Shown here piece after piece: positions 33,152-43,799 of a stretch of 64,000 nucleotides of DNA. How positions within the stretch are numbered: position 1 is the first letter of the stretch; every line of letters starts with the position of its first letter. Made by a program: the position numbers and the translations under genes. Under the pieces are notes generated by a model. That model had not been told where the DNA came from and searched no databases. It was given only the letters and a program-made list of their open reading frames with translations. The stretch lies in assembly GCA_951799425.1 (NCBI GenBank), contig OX637404.1, positions 18,314,045 through 18,378,044 of the forward strand, in the 5' to 3' direction. The DNA is from Ilex aquifolium (lineage: Eukaryota > Streptophyta > Magnoliopsida > Aquifoliales > Aquifoliaceae).

Positions 33152-35009
33152 TCATCTCCGTCGTTTCTTGACTTGCTTGGAAAAATTTGGTACATTCTGA
33201 TCAACAGATTGTCCCAAACGAGTGAACACCGAAGCTCCTTGTGAAGATTTTGGAGGAAAAGCTTCCCCGCTCAATCGATCAAACACTGTGCCTCGAGTAT
33301 CTTGTTTACCAAGTCGATCAAAAACAGAAGTACGAGATTGTATGATCTCTTCATGCTTATCCCCGCTCAATCAATCGAACATTGTGTCTTGAGTATCTTG
33401 ATTACCAAGTCGATCAAGAATAGAAGTATGAGATTGTATGATCTCTTCATCCTTACACTCGAATATTTGTATCATGATAGGATTTGATGAAGCCTTCTTT
33501 AGCTTAATCGGGATTGGAGTGGGATAATATCCTATCCCGAATTTATGTTGTGCAGAGGTCTCTCTTTTAGCGACCCTTTGTGGTATCGTCGACTCATTAG
33601 TTTTCTCCCTTGAAAGAACTAGATCGAGTTTCTCAAGTTGGCTTGGTTCACCTTTACCATAACCTGCATTTTCAAAGAGTTTTTTAACACGAGGATCAAA
33701 CCAACCTTCTTTACAATTCTTTCCTTCTTCTGCTACAAAAGGTTTTGTGAAGCCCTTCAGAGGTGGGTCAGAGATCATCAGTTTTGATAATTGAGTTGTA
33801 GGTAAGGTCATTTTATTCTTCAAGTGCTTGATGTCATTTGTTGACAATTGTTCTTGTTTTTTCTCTTGATAGTTTGATCTTTGGTATGGTACTAGGAAGT
33901 GCCTCCGTGATAAGCTCGACTTCAGAGTAGAATTTGGCATCTACAAAGTGAGATTCTTCTGTTGAGAAATGCTTGGTCTCAGCAATGACTTGCCTCACTT
34001 CTATATCATGATAATATTTGAAACATTGGTGCAAAGTTGATGGCACAACTCCCGTCTCATGTAACCAAGGTCCCTCCAATAGTAATTCATAAGATATTTT
34101 GGAGTCGATGACATAGAAGAAAGCTAAAGACACCAATTCTATTATCTCGATCTTAAGTCGAATCATACCAATGACACGTTGCCCCCGTTGATTAAAGCCT
34201 TGAATTGTTAGTTTGCTTTTTGACAACTCCTCCATAGAGATTCCAAGCTGCTTCATGATGCGAATTGGCATGATATTGATAGCCGATCCACAATCGATCA
34301 AAATACGAGATATTTTATAATCTCGAATAAACCCGCTCACGTAAAGGGGTCTATTATGGAGGAGCGATCCTAACTTCAAATCTTCATTAGTGAATGAAAT
34401 TGTTGTCATGCAATCGGATTGACTAACTTGGTCAGCAACAGTTAAGATCTTCTTTTTGAATCTTTCCGGGTTGACCAAAGCTTGTACCAACATTTGTCGG
34501 GCTTCTTCGGGTAATTTGAGTGCCTCGGGAAGACTTAGGTTTGATGGAATTTTTCTGAACCTAGCAATCATTTCTTCTTTGTCTGTCGATACCTCTTTCT
34601 GAACATTTTTGGTATCTGAATCTTTATTTAGTGGAGCATCAGTTATGCATTTTTCTTCACAAGCACTGATCACATAAGATGTCATTGATTCCCTTGTAAA
34701 GAATTGCTTGGGAAAATATTTCATAAATGTTACAGGTGTGCGAGAACATAACTTATAGTTTTCATTATCAATGGTTGTCGGTTGGGAAGACACTCTTCTT
34801 TTTCCTCCACGTCTTTGATTTCGGCGAGAATGAGATCCCCTCTTTGTTTTGGGGTGTTTTGGCTTATTAGTTGGAGGAGATGAATGTTGTAGCTTACGCA
34901 CTCTCCGAGGTTTCACCATAGTCCATTCCCCCAAATCTTCTTCAATTGCCACAAAATCATCTAAAGGAGGCCACCCACTTGGTTTGAGATCCAAAATAGG
35001 TGCTCCCAC
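33152..35009 (-). pseudogene. protease region and pol linker of the Tat element
   Basis: A 391-codon frame (33834-35009) has a basic start (KTKRGSHSRRNQRRGGKRR). Then come LPEEARQMLVQALVNPERF and the retropepsin core ISRILIDCGSAINIMPIRIM with the downstream flap region LLLEGPWLHETGVVPSTLHQ. The usual D-T-G or D-G-G triplet reads D-C-G. Two further frames (33371-33940 and 33152-33370) carry repeated VFDRLG modules, a linker seen in related gypsy elements, with frame changes between. The protease would cut the Gag-Pol polyprotein. Its catalytic Asp is present, but I cannot judge activity with the Cys. Confidence 0.8.
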
Positions 35010-35097
35010 ACATGAGCTTTGAGTCGCCTAGTAGATTAGATGACTTTGTATTAGTAATCGAGGTTCGCTATTTATCCTTTTTGCTGACAAAGGTTGA

Positions 35098-37081
35098 TCA
35101 ACCATTCCCGATCTCGTCTTTTGATTCAGATGATGATGCCCAAACATCTAGATCATCTGTTATGAGTTCAAAAAGCGTTGGAGTGTTGGGGTTTTTATGC
35201 CTCGGCATACCTGGATATGCATACACCGTTGTTATCTCATCATCAACAATTAACTGCACTTCCACAACTCCTTCAGGAAGAGGAACGGTAAGTTCCTTAC
35301 TTTTGATTGAAAGTGTTTCTTCTGTAGAGATAGAAGAATTCAACAATTGTGATGGTTCTTTAGGATGTATCGGAGATGATGATTGTGCTCCTTTGTTTGG
35401 AATTGGTATAGGGTCGAAGGACCCAAAAGTGACCATTGTCACCTCTGCAGCTCTCATTTCTTCGCTAGAATCGAGCTTAATTTTTTTCTCGTTCAATAAA
35501 CGAAGAATCTCTTCCTTCAAGATAAAACATCTTTCAAGGGGATGAATAATAATCCGATGATATTTACAATACTTTGGATTATCAACCATTCCCGATTCTT
35601 CTGGTCGCTTGGGTGCTGGAAGCTCGATAAGCTTTAACTCGAGTAGCTGATCAAAAATATCTCACACTTCATCATCAGTGAAGGGATATTTCTTCTCTTC
35701 AAGTTCTTTCAAACTTGGTCTTGTCTTCTTTTGAGGCTGATCTTGATTAAATTTGACTTGGAAGTCTCAAAGACTCTTTTGATTTGGAGGCTTTCACGTC
35801 TTTCTTTATGTCTTTCTTTTCACGAGGGTCACTGAGAAAGTAATTTTCGTGCCTGGAAATCTGAATCTCCAAGTCATGGGCTCGTGTTGCAAGTTCTTCA
35901 AACGTATGGGGCATGTTTCCTTGGAGACTGTAGAGTAGTCCCCAATGCATCCCTTGGACACACATATCAATCGAAGAGGTTTCACTAATGCGTTCCTTGC
36001 AATTGAGAACAAGACTCCTCCAGCGTTCAATGTAATCAATGATAGGTTCGTCTTTTCTTTGCTTTGTTCCTGCAAGTTCAGGAAGACTTACCATACGTCA
36101 AGTGCCGTAGAAATGAGTGAGAAACTCCCGTTCAAGTTGATCCCAACTGTCAACAGTCCCAGCTGTTAGATCAGTGTACCAGTCAAATGCAGCCCCTCTG
36201 AGGGAACGCACAAATTGTTTCACCATCAGGTCGCCGTAGGTACCAGCATTATTGCATGTTTCAATTAAATATGCAAATTGTTGTTTTGGGTTGCCTTTCC
36301 AATCAAACTGTTGAAACTTCAGGGGTTGGTAGCCTATTGGCATTGGTATCTCGTCAATTCGTCTGGTGTATGGCTTCGCATATACCAACGAAGACTGGGG
36401 AGCTCCTCCATACTGGGCTCGAATGGTATCAGCAATCATATGTTGAAGTTGTTGGATAGAAAGTGCAGCAACAGACATTTGTGAAGAATCTCGCATGACA
36501 TTTTGTGCCACGGCTCGATCATATTGCTCTTGTTTTTGTTGTTGTTCTAAAAACTTTGGATTTTCTGGCATTTTAGTACCAGACGGACTTGGAGTTTCTT
36601 GACTGCTTTCTTTTGAAGGTTCTTGCAATTCAAGCCGGTTCATGAGTGCGACAATTTGCATTTCTTTACCTTAAAGGGCCTTGGTCAACCTCTCGACCGT
36701 AGCAGTGAGTTGTTGAAGATGTTCTTCAGATGAAGTGGCTTCCGTCACCATCACAAGCATAGGCGTATCGGAGGTCGAGGAATAATCACCCCACTTCTGC
36801 TTAGGAGAAATCTCAGAGTAAGATTTAGTCCTCGAGCCTGTGTTGGAGTGTGTGTCGGGCAAAGAATTGTCCGTCTCTTCCTCCAAATTGATAGAAGAAT
36901 GGGCAGGTTGTCTCTTTCTGTTTGGAAGAGCCTTCCTTTTGCTTTGCCTAGATCCATGCTCCATCGGTGGCAAAAATTGAGATTTACCTGCCTTTGTTCT
37001 GGCACGAGTTGTTGGAATTGACTCCTCGATCAGGTCAGCTGACTTGTTGGTGGGAGGAATCACGATGTCTTTGGTTGTCAT
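35098..37081 (-). pseudogene. gag of the Tat element
   Basis: Candidate start Met at 37081, 73 nt after the LTR. The N-terminal part (to 36671) is polar. A TAA at 36671-36673 interrupts it before MQIVALMNRLELQEP. The gag core at 36098-36661 reads QPLKFQQFDWKGNPKQQFAY, TYGDLMVKQFVRSLRGAAFD and WYTDLTAGTVDSWDQLEREF. A TGA at 36098-36100 (CGA in the parent) cuts the run into MVSLPEL. ERWRSLVLNCKERISE follows (35747-36094). The nucleocapsid-like end is KYCKYHRIIIHPLERCFILK (35589 on). Lesions: two nonsense transitions and a frame break near 35700. Confidence 0.88.
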
Positions 37082-37130
37082 TGTTGTCAGGCTTGTTGAA
37101 TTTTGACTTGAGAGATGAGAGGAAGAGAGT

Positions 37131-37148
37131 GTCCCACCGGGCGTGCCA
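37131..37148 (-). other. primer-binding site of the Tat element
   Basis: On the minus strand TGGCACGCCCGGTGGGAC starts 5 nt after the 5' LTR end. TGG is the complement of a tRNA CCA end. I do not name the tRNA. Confidence 0.8.
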
Positions 37149-37153
37149 AAATT

Positions 37154-38080
37154 TGTAATGAAAAATTTTGTGATTAAATTAACACAAAATAAGGTCAAGT
37201 TACAATAGTCAATTTGATTGACTTTAAGTAAAAGATGTAGTGTTGACTCTCTTCGGCGTGCTTCTCACGTGCACTGTCCTCTGATTCTCGGTAGATTTGG
37301 TGAAGATGATGAATTTGGTGAATTTGGCGAAGATGAGGGCCTGATTGGCGTATTTCTCACTCTTCAATTGTTGGTGGCTTTGGTGGATTTGATGAATACG
37401 AGAGCTGGATCAATGTATCTCTCGTTCTTCAATTTGATGATGCTTTTGATGAATTTCCTCACCGTTCTTCGTTTTGAATGGCTTGAAGATGATTTTGGTT
37501 TCTTGAAGAAGGACCTTGGCAGTGTATTCTTCTTCCCGGAGATGAACTTGCAAGGCTTTAAGGCTTTGGTGAACTTCGAGCAGAGCTTCGCCGATCTTCC
37601 TTCCTCCTTCGCTTCTTCTCCCTTTTCTCCTCTTCTCCTCTTGGCCTTCCCCTAGACCTCTATTTATAGTGCTAGGAGGAGTTATCCATATAAGAGTGAA
37701 AGTTATCCATATAAGAGTATTTTTACCTAATTACCCTTATATGGGCTTTAGGTAATGGGCTACCCATAAATTTGTGGGCTTTAGTTTATGGAATTTAAGT
37801 CCAACCCACTTTACCTTTTAAAAGTTTATTTAATTTGGGCCTATGAAATTTTAGTCCATTTTAATTTAATCTAACAAGCCTGCTTAATTGCATTTGGGCT
37901 TGTATTATTTAGGCTATGAAATTTAGGTCCAGTTTAATTTAATTTGACAAGCCTTGTTAATTAAATTTGGTCTTGTATTATTTAGGTTACGGAATTTAGG
38001 TCCAACCAAATTTTATTTGTCTAATTGATTTGAGCTCAATTATAAACATTAATTTGTTAATTAAATTTTTAATGTCTACA
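37154..38080 (-). repeat. 5' LTR of the Tat element
   Basis: Same length (927 bp) and ends as the 3' LTR. This is the 5' LTR because the primer-binding site adjoins it at 37148. TATA box on the minus strand at about 37657-37671. Confidence 0.95.
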
Positions 38081-38357
38081 ATATCACCATGAAGAAAAGC
38101 ATTATGTACATCCATCTGGAATAGGTGCCAGTTTCTGGCAGCTGCAATTGCCAAAAGACACCTGATAGTAGTGGATTTAGCAACAGGTGAGAAGGTTTCA
38201 AGATAGTCTAGGCCTTCTCTTTGGGTGTATCCCTTTGCGACAAGTCTGGCCTTGTATCTTTCAATGGTACCATCAGCTTTGTATTTGATTTTGTAAACCC
38301 ATTTGCAGCCAATGGGAATTTTGTCATGTGGCAATGAAGTGAGGGTCCAAGTATTGA
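38081..38357 (-). pseudogene. N-terminal half of RT of the minus-strand copia remnant
   Basis: Open frame with [60 protein letters not shown] and [14 protein letters not shown], which stops at the gypsy TSD. The text then continues at 24742 with the VYMSLPPGY part, confirming a single gene cut by insertion. Upstream of NTW (38357) unrelated LTR-like sequence begins, so the 5' part is lost. Confidence 0.9.
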
Positions 38358-40049
38358 AAGACAATAATGTAATGGAAAGACCTTATATAGAAATGAAGAT
38401 TGTAGCTGAGTTAATACAAGAAAACATAAACTAAAAGAGAATGCATTTGATATCCATTTTTAAACTAAGAAAATGAAGAACATGAGTGCATTAATGGTGA
38501 AAGCTTGAATGGTAGACTAAACTTGAAATCAACTTGCAATAAATGACATTAAAGACTTCAAACAAAGCTTAAAAGGTTCTTACTATGGATTACAAGACAA
38601 TGTAATGAAGAGAATGCAAAAATATTAACTTCTCTCCCTAGCACTATTCATCTTCTTCCTTGGACTCTTTCTCTCTATATATTACAATGTATGTTGCATA
38701 ATGCTGAATAATATTGCCTTGGATTTCTTTTTCACTGCCAAAACCTTTCGGAATGTTTGGTCTATTGGAATGAACCTTCCGGAAGGTTTTGCCTGTGGAT
38801 TTCTTCATTTAACTGTTCCTGCACAAACCTTCCCGAAGGTTTATGTCGACTTTCCAGAAGGTTTTGTCCAGATTGCCCAGACAGCCTGCAACTCAAGCTT
38901 TGCCATTTGGGGGTCGCACTTACACTTCTCCAACATATCCCCTGACATCCCCTGCACGTCTAGGAGCCTCCCCTCACCTCTACTTGGACATGGAAGGCCA
39001 TTGCAATAATGAGGAGGAGAGAGAAGAAGCATGGCAAGAGAGAAAGGCTAGGCTTGTCCTAGCCTGCACCGTCCCATCCCTTACCATCCCATCCCTTGTA
39101 GCCCCTATGATTGGAATCACATCACTCAGGCTTGGGGGACACTCCATGGACGTTTTTGGCAAGCTTCACCACCATGATTGAGCATTAGAAAATAGAGGTT
39201 GTAATATTGAGAGAGAGAGGGTGTAAGGAAGAAGATGAATAGTGCTAGAGAGAAGTTAATATTTTTCCGTTTTCTTTCCATACATTGTCTTGTAATCCAT
39301 TATAAGACCATTCTAAGCTTTGTTTGAAGTCTTGAATGCCATTTATTTCAAGTTGCTTTCAATTTTAGTCTTCCATTCAAGCTTTTACCATTAATGTATT
39401 CATGTTCTTCATTTTCTTAGATTAAAATGGGTAGTAAATGCATTCTCTTTTAGTTTATGTTTCTTGCATTAACTTATCTACAATCTTCATCTCTTTATAA
39501 TGTCTTCTTATTATATTGTTGTCTTTACCTTAAGCATGAGTAGCTAAGCTTTTTAGTTGGCTAATCCAAGGGAGACCTCCACTTGGGTATGCCTGTACAA
39601 CTCATTTTCTTTCCTCCTCTTAGAGTACGATGGTTCGGTTTGACTGGGTTGAGGGTGGATGCGGTTGTGAGTCTTTGATATCTCGTAGGCCTGGTCACGG
39701 GGTATGCTTGGATCCTCACTTCCATCTCATCCCTAGCTTCCCACGAACCAATCGTACATCTATGCTCTATTGGAGGAAAGACTCGAGTTGTCTTGGCATC
39801 CCCATCGGAGTGAACCCTTCGGATTAGCCAACACTTATTTTCCAATCTTAATTTCATCACAACACAAATCACAAACCAATTCCAAACAACAAAAGATTTT
39901 ACACTTTTTTCACCAAAATCACCTTCTACACGATTCACATCCTTCCCCGAGGAGACGACCTTGGAATACCTCCAAGTAAAACACGACACGACACGACCTT
40001 GGTTTATCATACACATGGTACAACCTTGGTGTATCATACACATGGTGCA
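38358..40049 (-). repeat. Athila-type 3' LTR region with an inverted LTR fragment
   Basis: Starts after the polypurine tract with TGCACCATGTG and contains two copies of a 28-bp direct repeat around CATGTGTATGATAAACCAAG at 39989-40048. Similarity to 41380-42170 in opposite orientation is clear (ACTTGG, then GTATTCCAAGGTCG; TTAGCTACTCAT; ATTACAAGRCAATG; CATCTTCTTC). From about 38940 leftward it contains CTTCCGGAAG palindromes. Beyond them the sequence returns as its own inverse. The total length (1.69 kb) is close to the solo LTR at 15142. Confidence 0.6.
38362..39530. repeat. inverted repeat, arms about 330 bp
   Basis: Left arm 38362-38690 and right arm 39215-39530 are inverted copies at high identity by eye. 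For example AACTAAAAGAGAATGCATTT is on the left and AAATGCATTCTCTTTTAGTT on the right. The centre (about 525 bp) holds CCTTCCGGAAGG motifs at 38780 and imperfect forms at 38750, 38830 and 38860. Confidence 0.85.
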
Positions 40050-40289
40050 CCTCACCCCCAACTTGAATCATGCATTGTCCTCAATGCATCAAAAAATATA
40101 TAGTATGCAATGAATGACAGTAAAAATGAGTAGGGTAAGAGAACACCTCGTGATTGAGGTTTTGACAAAAGCACCAAGATCTAAAATTTATAAAGACACA
40201 ACTATACAAGCAAAGAAAGTGAGTGACATGAAAATAAAGATCACATAAATAAATGAAAGTAACTGTACACTAAATAGCATAAACACTAG

Positions 40290-41203
40290 CTAGTCCTCCA
40301 CAAACTCCGGATACGCGGGATCTGTCAACTCTTCCTCCACTTCTTGCTCTTCAGAACCCTCGAAGAATGGCTTGAGTCTTTGGCCATTTACTTTGAATGT
40401 CTGGCCATTCTCAGGGTTTGTCACCTCAACAGCTCCGTTGGGGTAGACCACCTTGACAAGATAGGGGACATCCCAACGGGATCAGAGTTTTCCTTGAAAA
40501 ATTGAGAGGCGAGAATTGTATAAGAGCACTTTTTTACCCGGGCTCAAATGATTTTCGTATGATGGAATTATCATGAAAGATTTTAGCCCGTTCCTTTGAA
40601 ATTTTTGTGCTCTCGTACGCATCTCGTCGAATCTCTTCCAACTCATTCAGCTCTAACTTCCTATGTGCACCGGCCATCCTCAAATTAAAGTTTAAAGTCT
40701 TAATGGCCCAATAGGCCTTGTGTTCCATTTCGATAGGCAGATGACAAGCCTTTCCATAGACAAGCCGGTAGGGAGACATGCCCAAAACAGTCTTATAGGC
40801 AGTGCGGTATGCCCATAGGGCATCGGTCAATCTATTTGACCAATCCTTCCTACTTGGGTTAACAGTTTTTTTCTAGGATGGTCTTGATCTCCCTATTGGC
40901 TTGCTCGGCTTGGCCATTTGTTTGTGGGTGATAAGCGGTGGATACTTTGTGAGTGACGCCATATTTGAACATTAGAGATGCAAATGGCCTATTACAAAAG
41001 TGGGATCCACCATCACTGATCATTGCTCGAGGCATCCCAAACCTCGAAAAGATATTCTCTTTGAGAAACTTGACTACGACCCGGTGGTCATTAGTCTTGG
41101 TCGGGATAGCCTCCACCCACTTGGACACATAGTCCACTACCAGAAGGATATACAGATAACCGAATGACATAGGGAATGGACCCATGAAGTCGATGATTGT
41201 CAC
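40290..41203 (-). pseudogene. Athila-type integrase, C-terminal part of pol
   Basis: Core at 40859-41203: [20 protein letters not shown] then [14 protein letters not shown] (first Asp), [19 protein letters not shown] (second Asp) and [20 protein letters not shown] (Glu). All three catalytic residues are kept. An extra A in an A-run near 40867 shifts the frame. The text then continues at 40534-40830 with [40 protein letters not shown] and [13 protein letters not shown]. Two nonsense codons (near 40530 and 40480) precede the last part, YLVKVVYPNGAVEVTN to VNGQRLKPFFEG and the stop at 40290. [11 protein letters not shown] and GKACHLP are characteristic of Athila. Confidence 0.88.
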
Positions 41204-41225
41204 AAAAACGATATCTTTCCTAACC

Positions 41226-43444
41226 CCTAATTACTATCCCTCAATGTATGCAATGTATGGACGGGGGAGAAGAATTTCTTCCCCTAGGGATAGTGTCAAA
41301 AGGAAGGGCAATGAGGAAAGGGAAATGGGAAGATGTAAGTATAGGATATGTGTGCACAAAAATGCTCCCCAATCGCAAGGAGACTTTCGTGTGTCGTGAG
41401 TTACTTGGAAGAGTATTCCAAGGTCGTATCCACAGGGAAGGTAGTGAATCAAGGTTGAAATGATTTGGTAAAACACGAAAATGTAAAATCTTTAGTCTTG
41501 AAAGTTGATTGGTGAATTTTATGCTAATGAAAATGTAATGATAATATAAATGTTGGCAATTCCAAAAGATCACTCCAATGGGTATACCACCTCAACTCAA
41601 ATCACTCCTCCTATTGAGCATGAATGAACGCTTGAATCACGGAAAGCCGAGGATGGCATCGATGAGTATCTAAGCATGAATCGTGACTAAGCCTACGGTT
41701 TATCAAAGACTCATCGACACATCCATCTTCTATCCGGTCAAAACGAACCATTTGACTCTAAAGGGAAAGATGAGAAATAGTTGAAATGGTATCCCCAAGG
41801 GAGATCCCTCTTGGTCTTGCCAACTAGAGGATTTAGCTACTCATACTTGGAATGGAAATAACTATGTAATGGAAAAGCATTCAAATCTATGAACTTCTAA
41901 GGTGGCTAAATATCAGGATTTATGAGCTAAAAGAACATGTATTTAAACCCATTGCATAGCTATGAAAGATGAAATACTTGAAGCATTAATGGTGAAGCAT
42001 TAAATGAACATTGAACTAACAAAACATGAAGGAAAAAACAACATTCATGGCATTCAATGAACTACTAAGAGTCTTACTCAAGATTACAAGGCAATGCAGT
42101 AGAAGAAAATGCAAAAATCACAACTTTCTCTCTCTAGAAACTACTGTTCATCTTCTTCTCCGCCCAGAGTTTCTCTCTCTAAAAACCCTATTACCAAATG
42201 CTAAGTGAATAATCATTCTCTACCCTGGTCCTGACCATCCTTGGAGAAAACTTCTTTTTCCCAAAACGTGCCTGGGTCAATCCCTGTAGTTCCCTGGTGT
42301 CACTCCTTGCAGTAGAGTTGAGTCTGGAATATGGAAATGCAGAATGTGTTCTGCAACCCCCAGCAGGTCCCCTTTTTTCTCCCTTTAATTAAAGCCATCT
42401 TGTAATCCATATCAATGCAGGGGTGAAGGAAGCTTCAGGGTGTGTAAGAGATGTCAGGTAGCATGTAGAAGGAATGCATGTGGGACCCTCCAAGCTGCAA
42501 AGTTGAGTCGCAGGCTGTCTGGAGAAAAGTTGCAAAAACCTTCCGGAAGGTAGACATGAACCTACCGGAAGGTCGCTGAAAGAACAATTAAATGAAAAGA
42601 ATCAAATGCAAGAACTTCCGGAAGGTCGACATCAGAAACAAAAAACTTCCGGAAGGTTCATTCCAGTAGCCAAAACCTTCCGGAAGGTTCATTCCAGTAG
42701 ACAAAACCTTCCGGAAGATTTTGGCAGTCAAAAAGAAACCCAAGGCAAAACCTTCCGGAAGGTTCATTCCAGTAGACAAAATCTTCCGGAAGGTTCATTC
42801 CAGTAGCCAAAACCTTCCGGAAGGTTCATTCCAGTAGACAAAACCTTCCGGAAGATTTTGGCAGTCAAAAAGAAACCCAAGGCAAAACCTTCCGGAAGGT
42901 TCATTCCAGTAGACAAAACCTTCCGGAAGGTTTACTCCAGTAGCTAAAATCTTCCGGAAGGTTCATTCCAGTAGACAAAACCTTCCGGAAGATTTTGGCA
43001 GTCAAAAAGAAACCCAAGGCAAAACCTTCCGGAAGGTTCATTCCAGTAGACAAAACCTTCCGGAAGGTTTACTCCAGTAGCTAACATCTTCCGGAAGGTT
43101 CATTCCAGTGGATAAAACCTTCCGGAAGGTATTAGCTGTGAGAAGGTCATCCAGGGCTTTTTAACAACACCTTCCGGAAGGCCGACATACACCTTCCGGA
43201 AGGTTTTCTGACTGTGAGCAAAAATTGGATTTCTTTCTCCTCCAAACCTTCCTTAAAGCTTCCCCATATACTCCATTAGCCTCATACAATACCATGGGGG
43301 TTTAAGTTATGTCATTTACATCATTTTACATGCATTCACCCAAAATTCCATCAACCCATATTCAAAACTAAAACACTCCCATTTATTGACAAAAAGAAGT
43401 GAAACAAAAGCACGTTAGCACACAATACATGTCATTGTTATGTG
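41226..43444 (+). mobile_element. Athila-type LTR-like sequence, plus orientation, boundaries approximate
   Basis: No coding content. The order of landmarks (TTACTTGG near 41400, GGATTTAGCTACTCATAC near 41830, GATTACAAGGCAATGC near 42084, GTTCATCTTCTTC near 42140, palindrome array at 42537-43205) repeats that of the minus-strand LTR at 38358-40049. It interrupts the Athila pol upstream of integrase. The right end near 43444 is inferred from loss of resemblance. Solo LTR or LTR fragment cannot be decided. Confidence 0.55.
42537..43205. repeat. array of about 19 CCTTCCGGAAGG palindromes
   Basis: The 16-bp perfect palindrome AACCTTCCGGAAGGTT recurs about every 31-33 bp with spacers such as CATTCCAGTAGACAAA. 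A larger unit with GATTTTGGCAGTCAAAAAGA is repeated three times. At least nine copies read TTCCGGAAGGTTC, which fits nTTCnnGAAnnTTCn, the three-unit heat-shock element. Two copies have TTTACTCC instead of TTCATTCC. Confidence 0.95.
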
Positions 43445-43799
43445 CTAATCATATACCAAAAAGTATTGCATTAATTTATATAATTGAATAATAGCCCTTT
43501 CCATGCAACAAAGAGACCACAAAAGTGATTCCCAACACGATAGAAAACTAAAATTTCTATCAACAGATCAACTCATAAATGTGGGAGAAAACTGTGTTGT
43601 TCAAATTTGTTTACCAAATTTTGTATCCCAAATGATGTGTCAAAATCTTATGTATTAAATGTTTAGTGGAGTTAATGGACCCTACCGATCCAACCACCCA
43701 CACTGATTTGGGATAAAAAATTTGATAAATGATTTGGTCAGCATAGCATTACTCATAAAAGTGAGCAACAAGATTACATAACCATTTGTTTACGTGGAA
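43445..43799. other. intergenic, nothing recognised
   Basis: AT-rich sequence between the LTR-like block and the first Helitron. No gene seen. Confidence 0.4.

Larger units (their letters stand above)
24743..38080 (-). mobile_element. complete Ty3/gypsy retrotransposon, Tat-like lineage, 13,338 bp
   Basis: Two 927-bp LTRs (24743-25669 and 37154-38080), TSD ATATC on both sides (24738-24742 and 38081-38085), a primer-binding site at 37131-37148 and a polypurine tract at 25670-25684. Gag, protease, RT, RNase H, second RNase H and integrase lie in order on the minus strand. About 20 differences between the LTRs by eye, roughly 2%, make it the youngest large element here. Several stops plus an integrase mutation mean this copy is not autonomous. 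Between integrase and the 3' LTR lie 3.5 kb of non-coding sequence with tandem repeats. Confidence 0.95.
23301..38357 (-). mobile_element. Ty1/copia remnant on the minus strand, interrupted by a 13.3-kb gypsy element
   Basis: 3' LTR, RNase H and RT lie at 23301-24742. The N-terminal half of RT lies at 38081-38357. The break matches exactly the TSD ATATC of the gypsy element, so the two halves were one gene. Gag, protease, integrase and the 5' LTR are absent beyond 38357, where Athila LTR sequence begins. The copia element is therefore also 5'-truncated. Confidence 0.85.
38358..41210 (-). mobile_element. Athila-type gypsy element, 5' truncated, minus strand
   Basis: Contains the end of pol (integrase, 40290-41203), a polypurine tract AAGTTGGGGGTGAG (about 40050-40063) and LTR-like sequence from about 40049 leftward. 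Upstream of integrase (above 41203) unrelated LTR sequence in the opposite orientation replaces RT, protease and gag. There is no room for the envelope-like ORF that Athila elements often carry between pol and the 3' LTR. Confidence 0.75.

Noticed and set aside
42537-43205. CRISPR-like array (palindromic repeats with about 15-17-nt spacers)
   Set aside because: Spacers are themselves repeated, repeats are 16 bp, the setting is a plant LTR, and no cas genes exist. An LTR minisatellite explains it.
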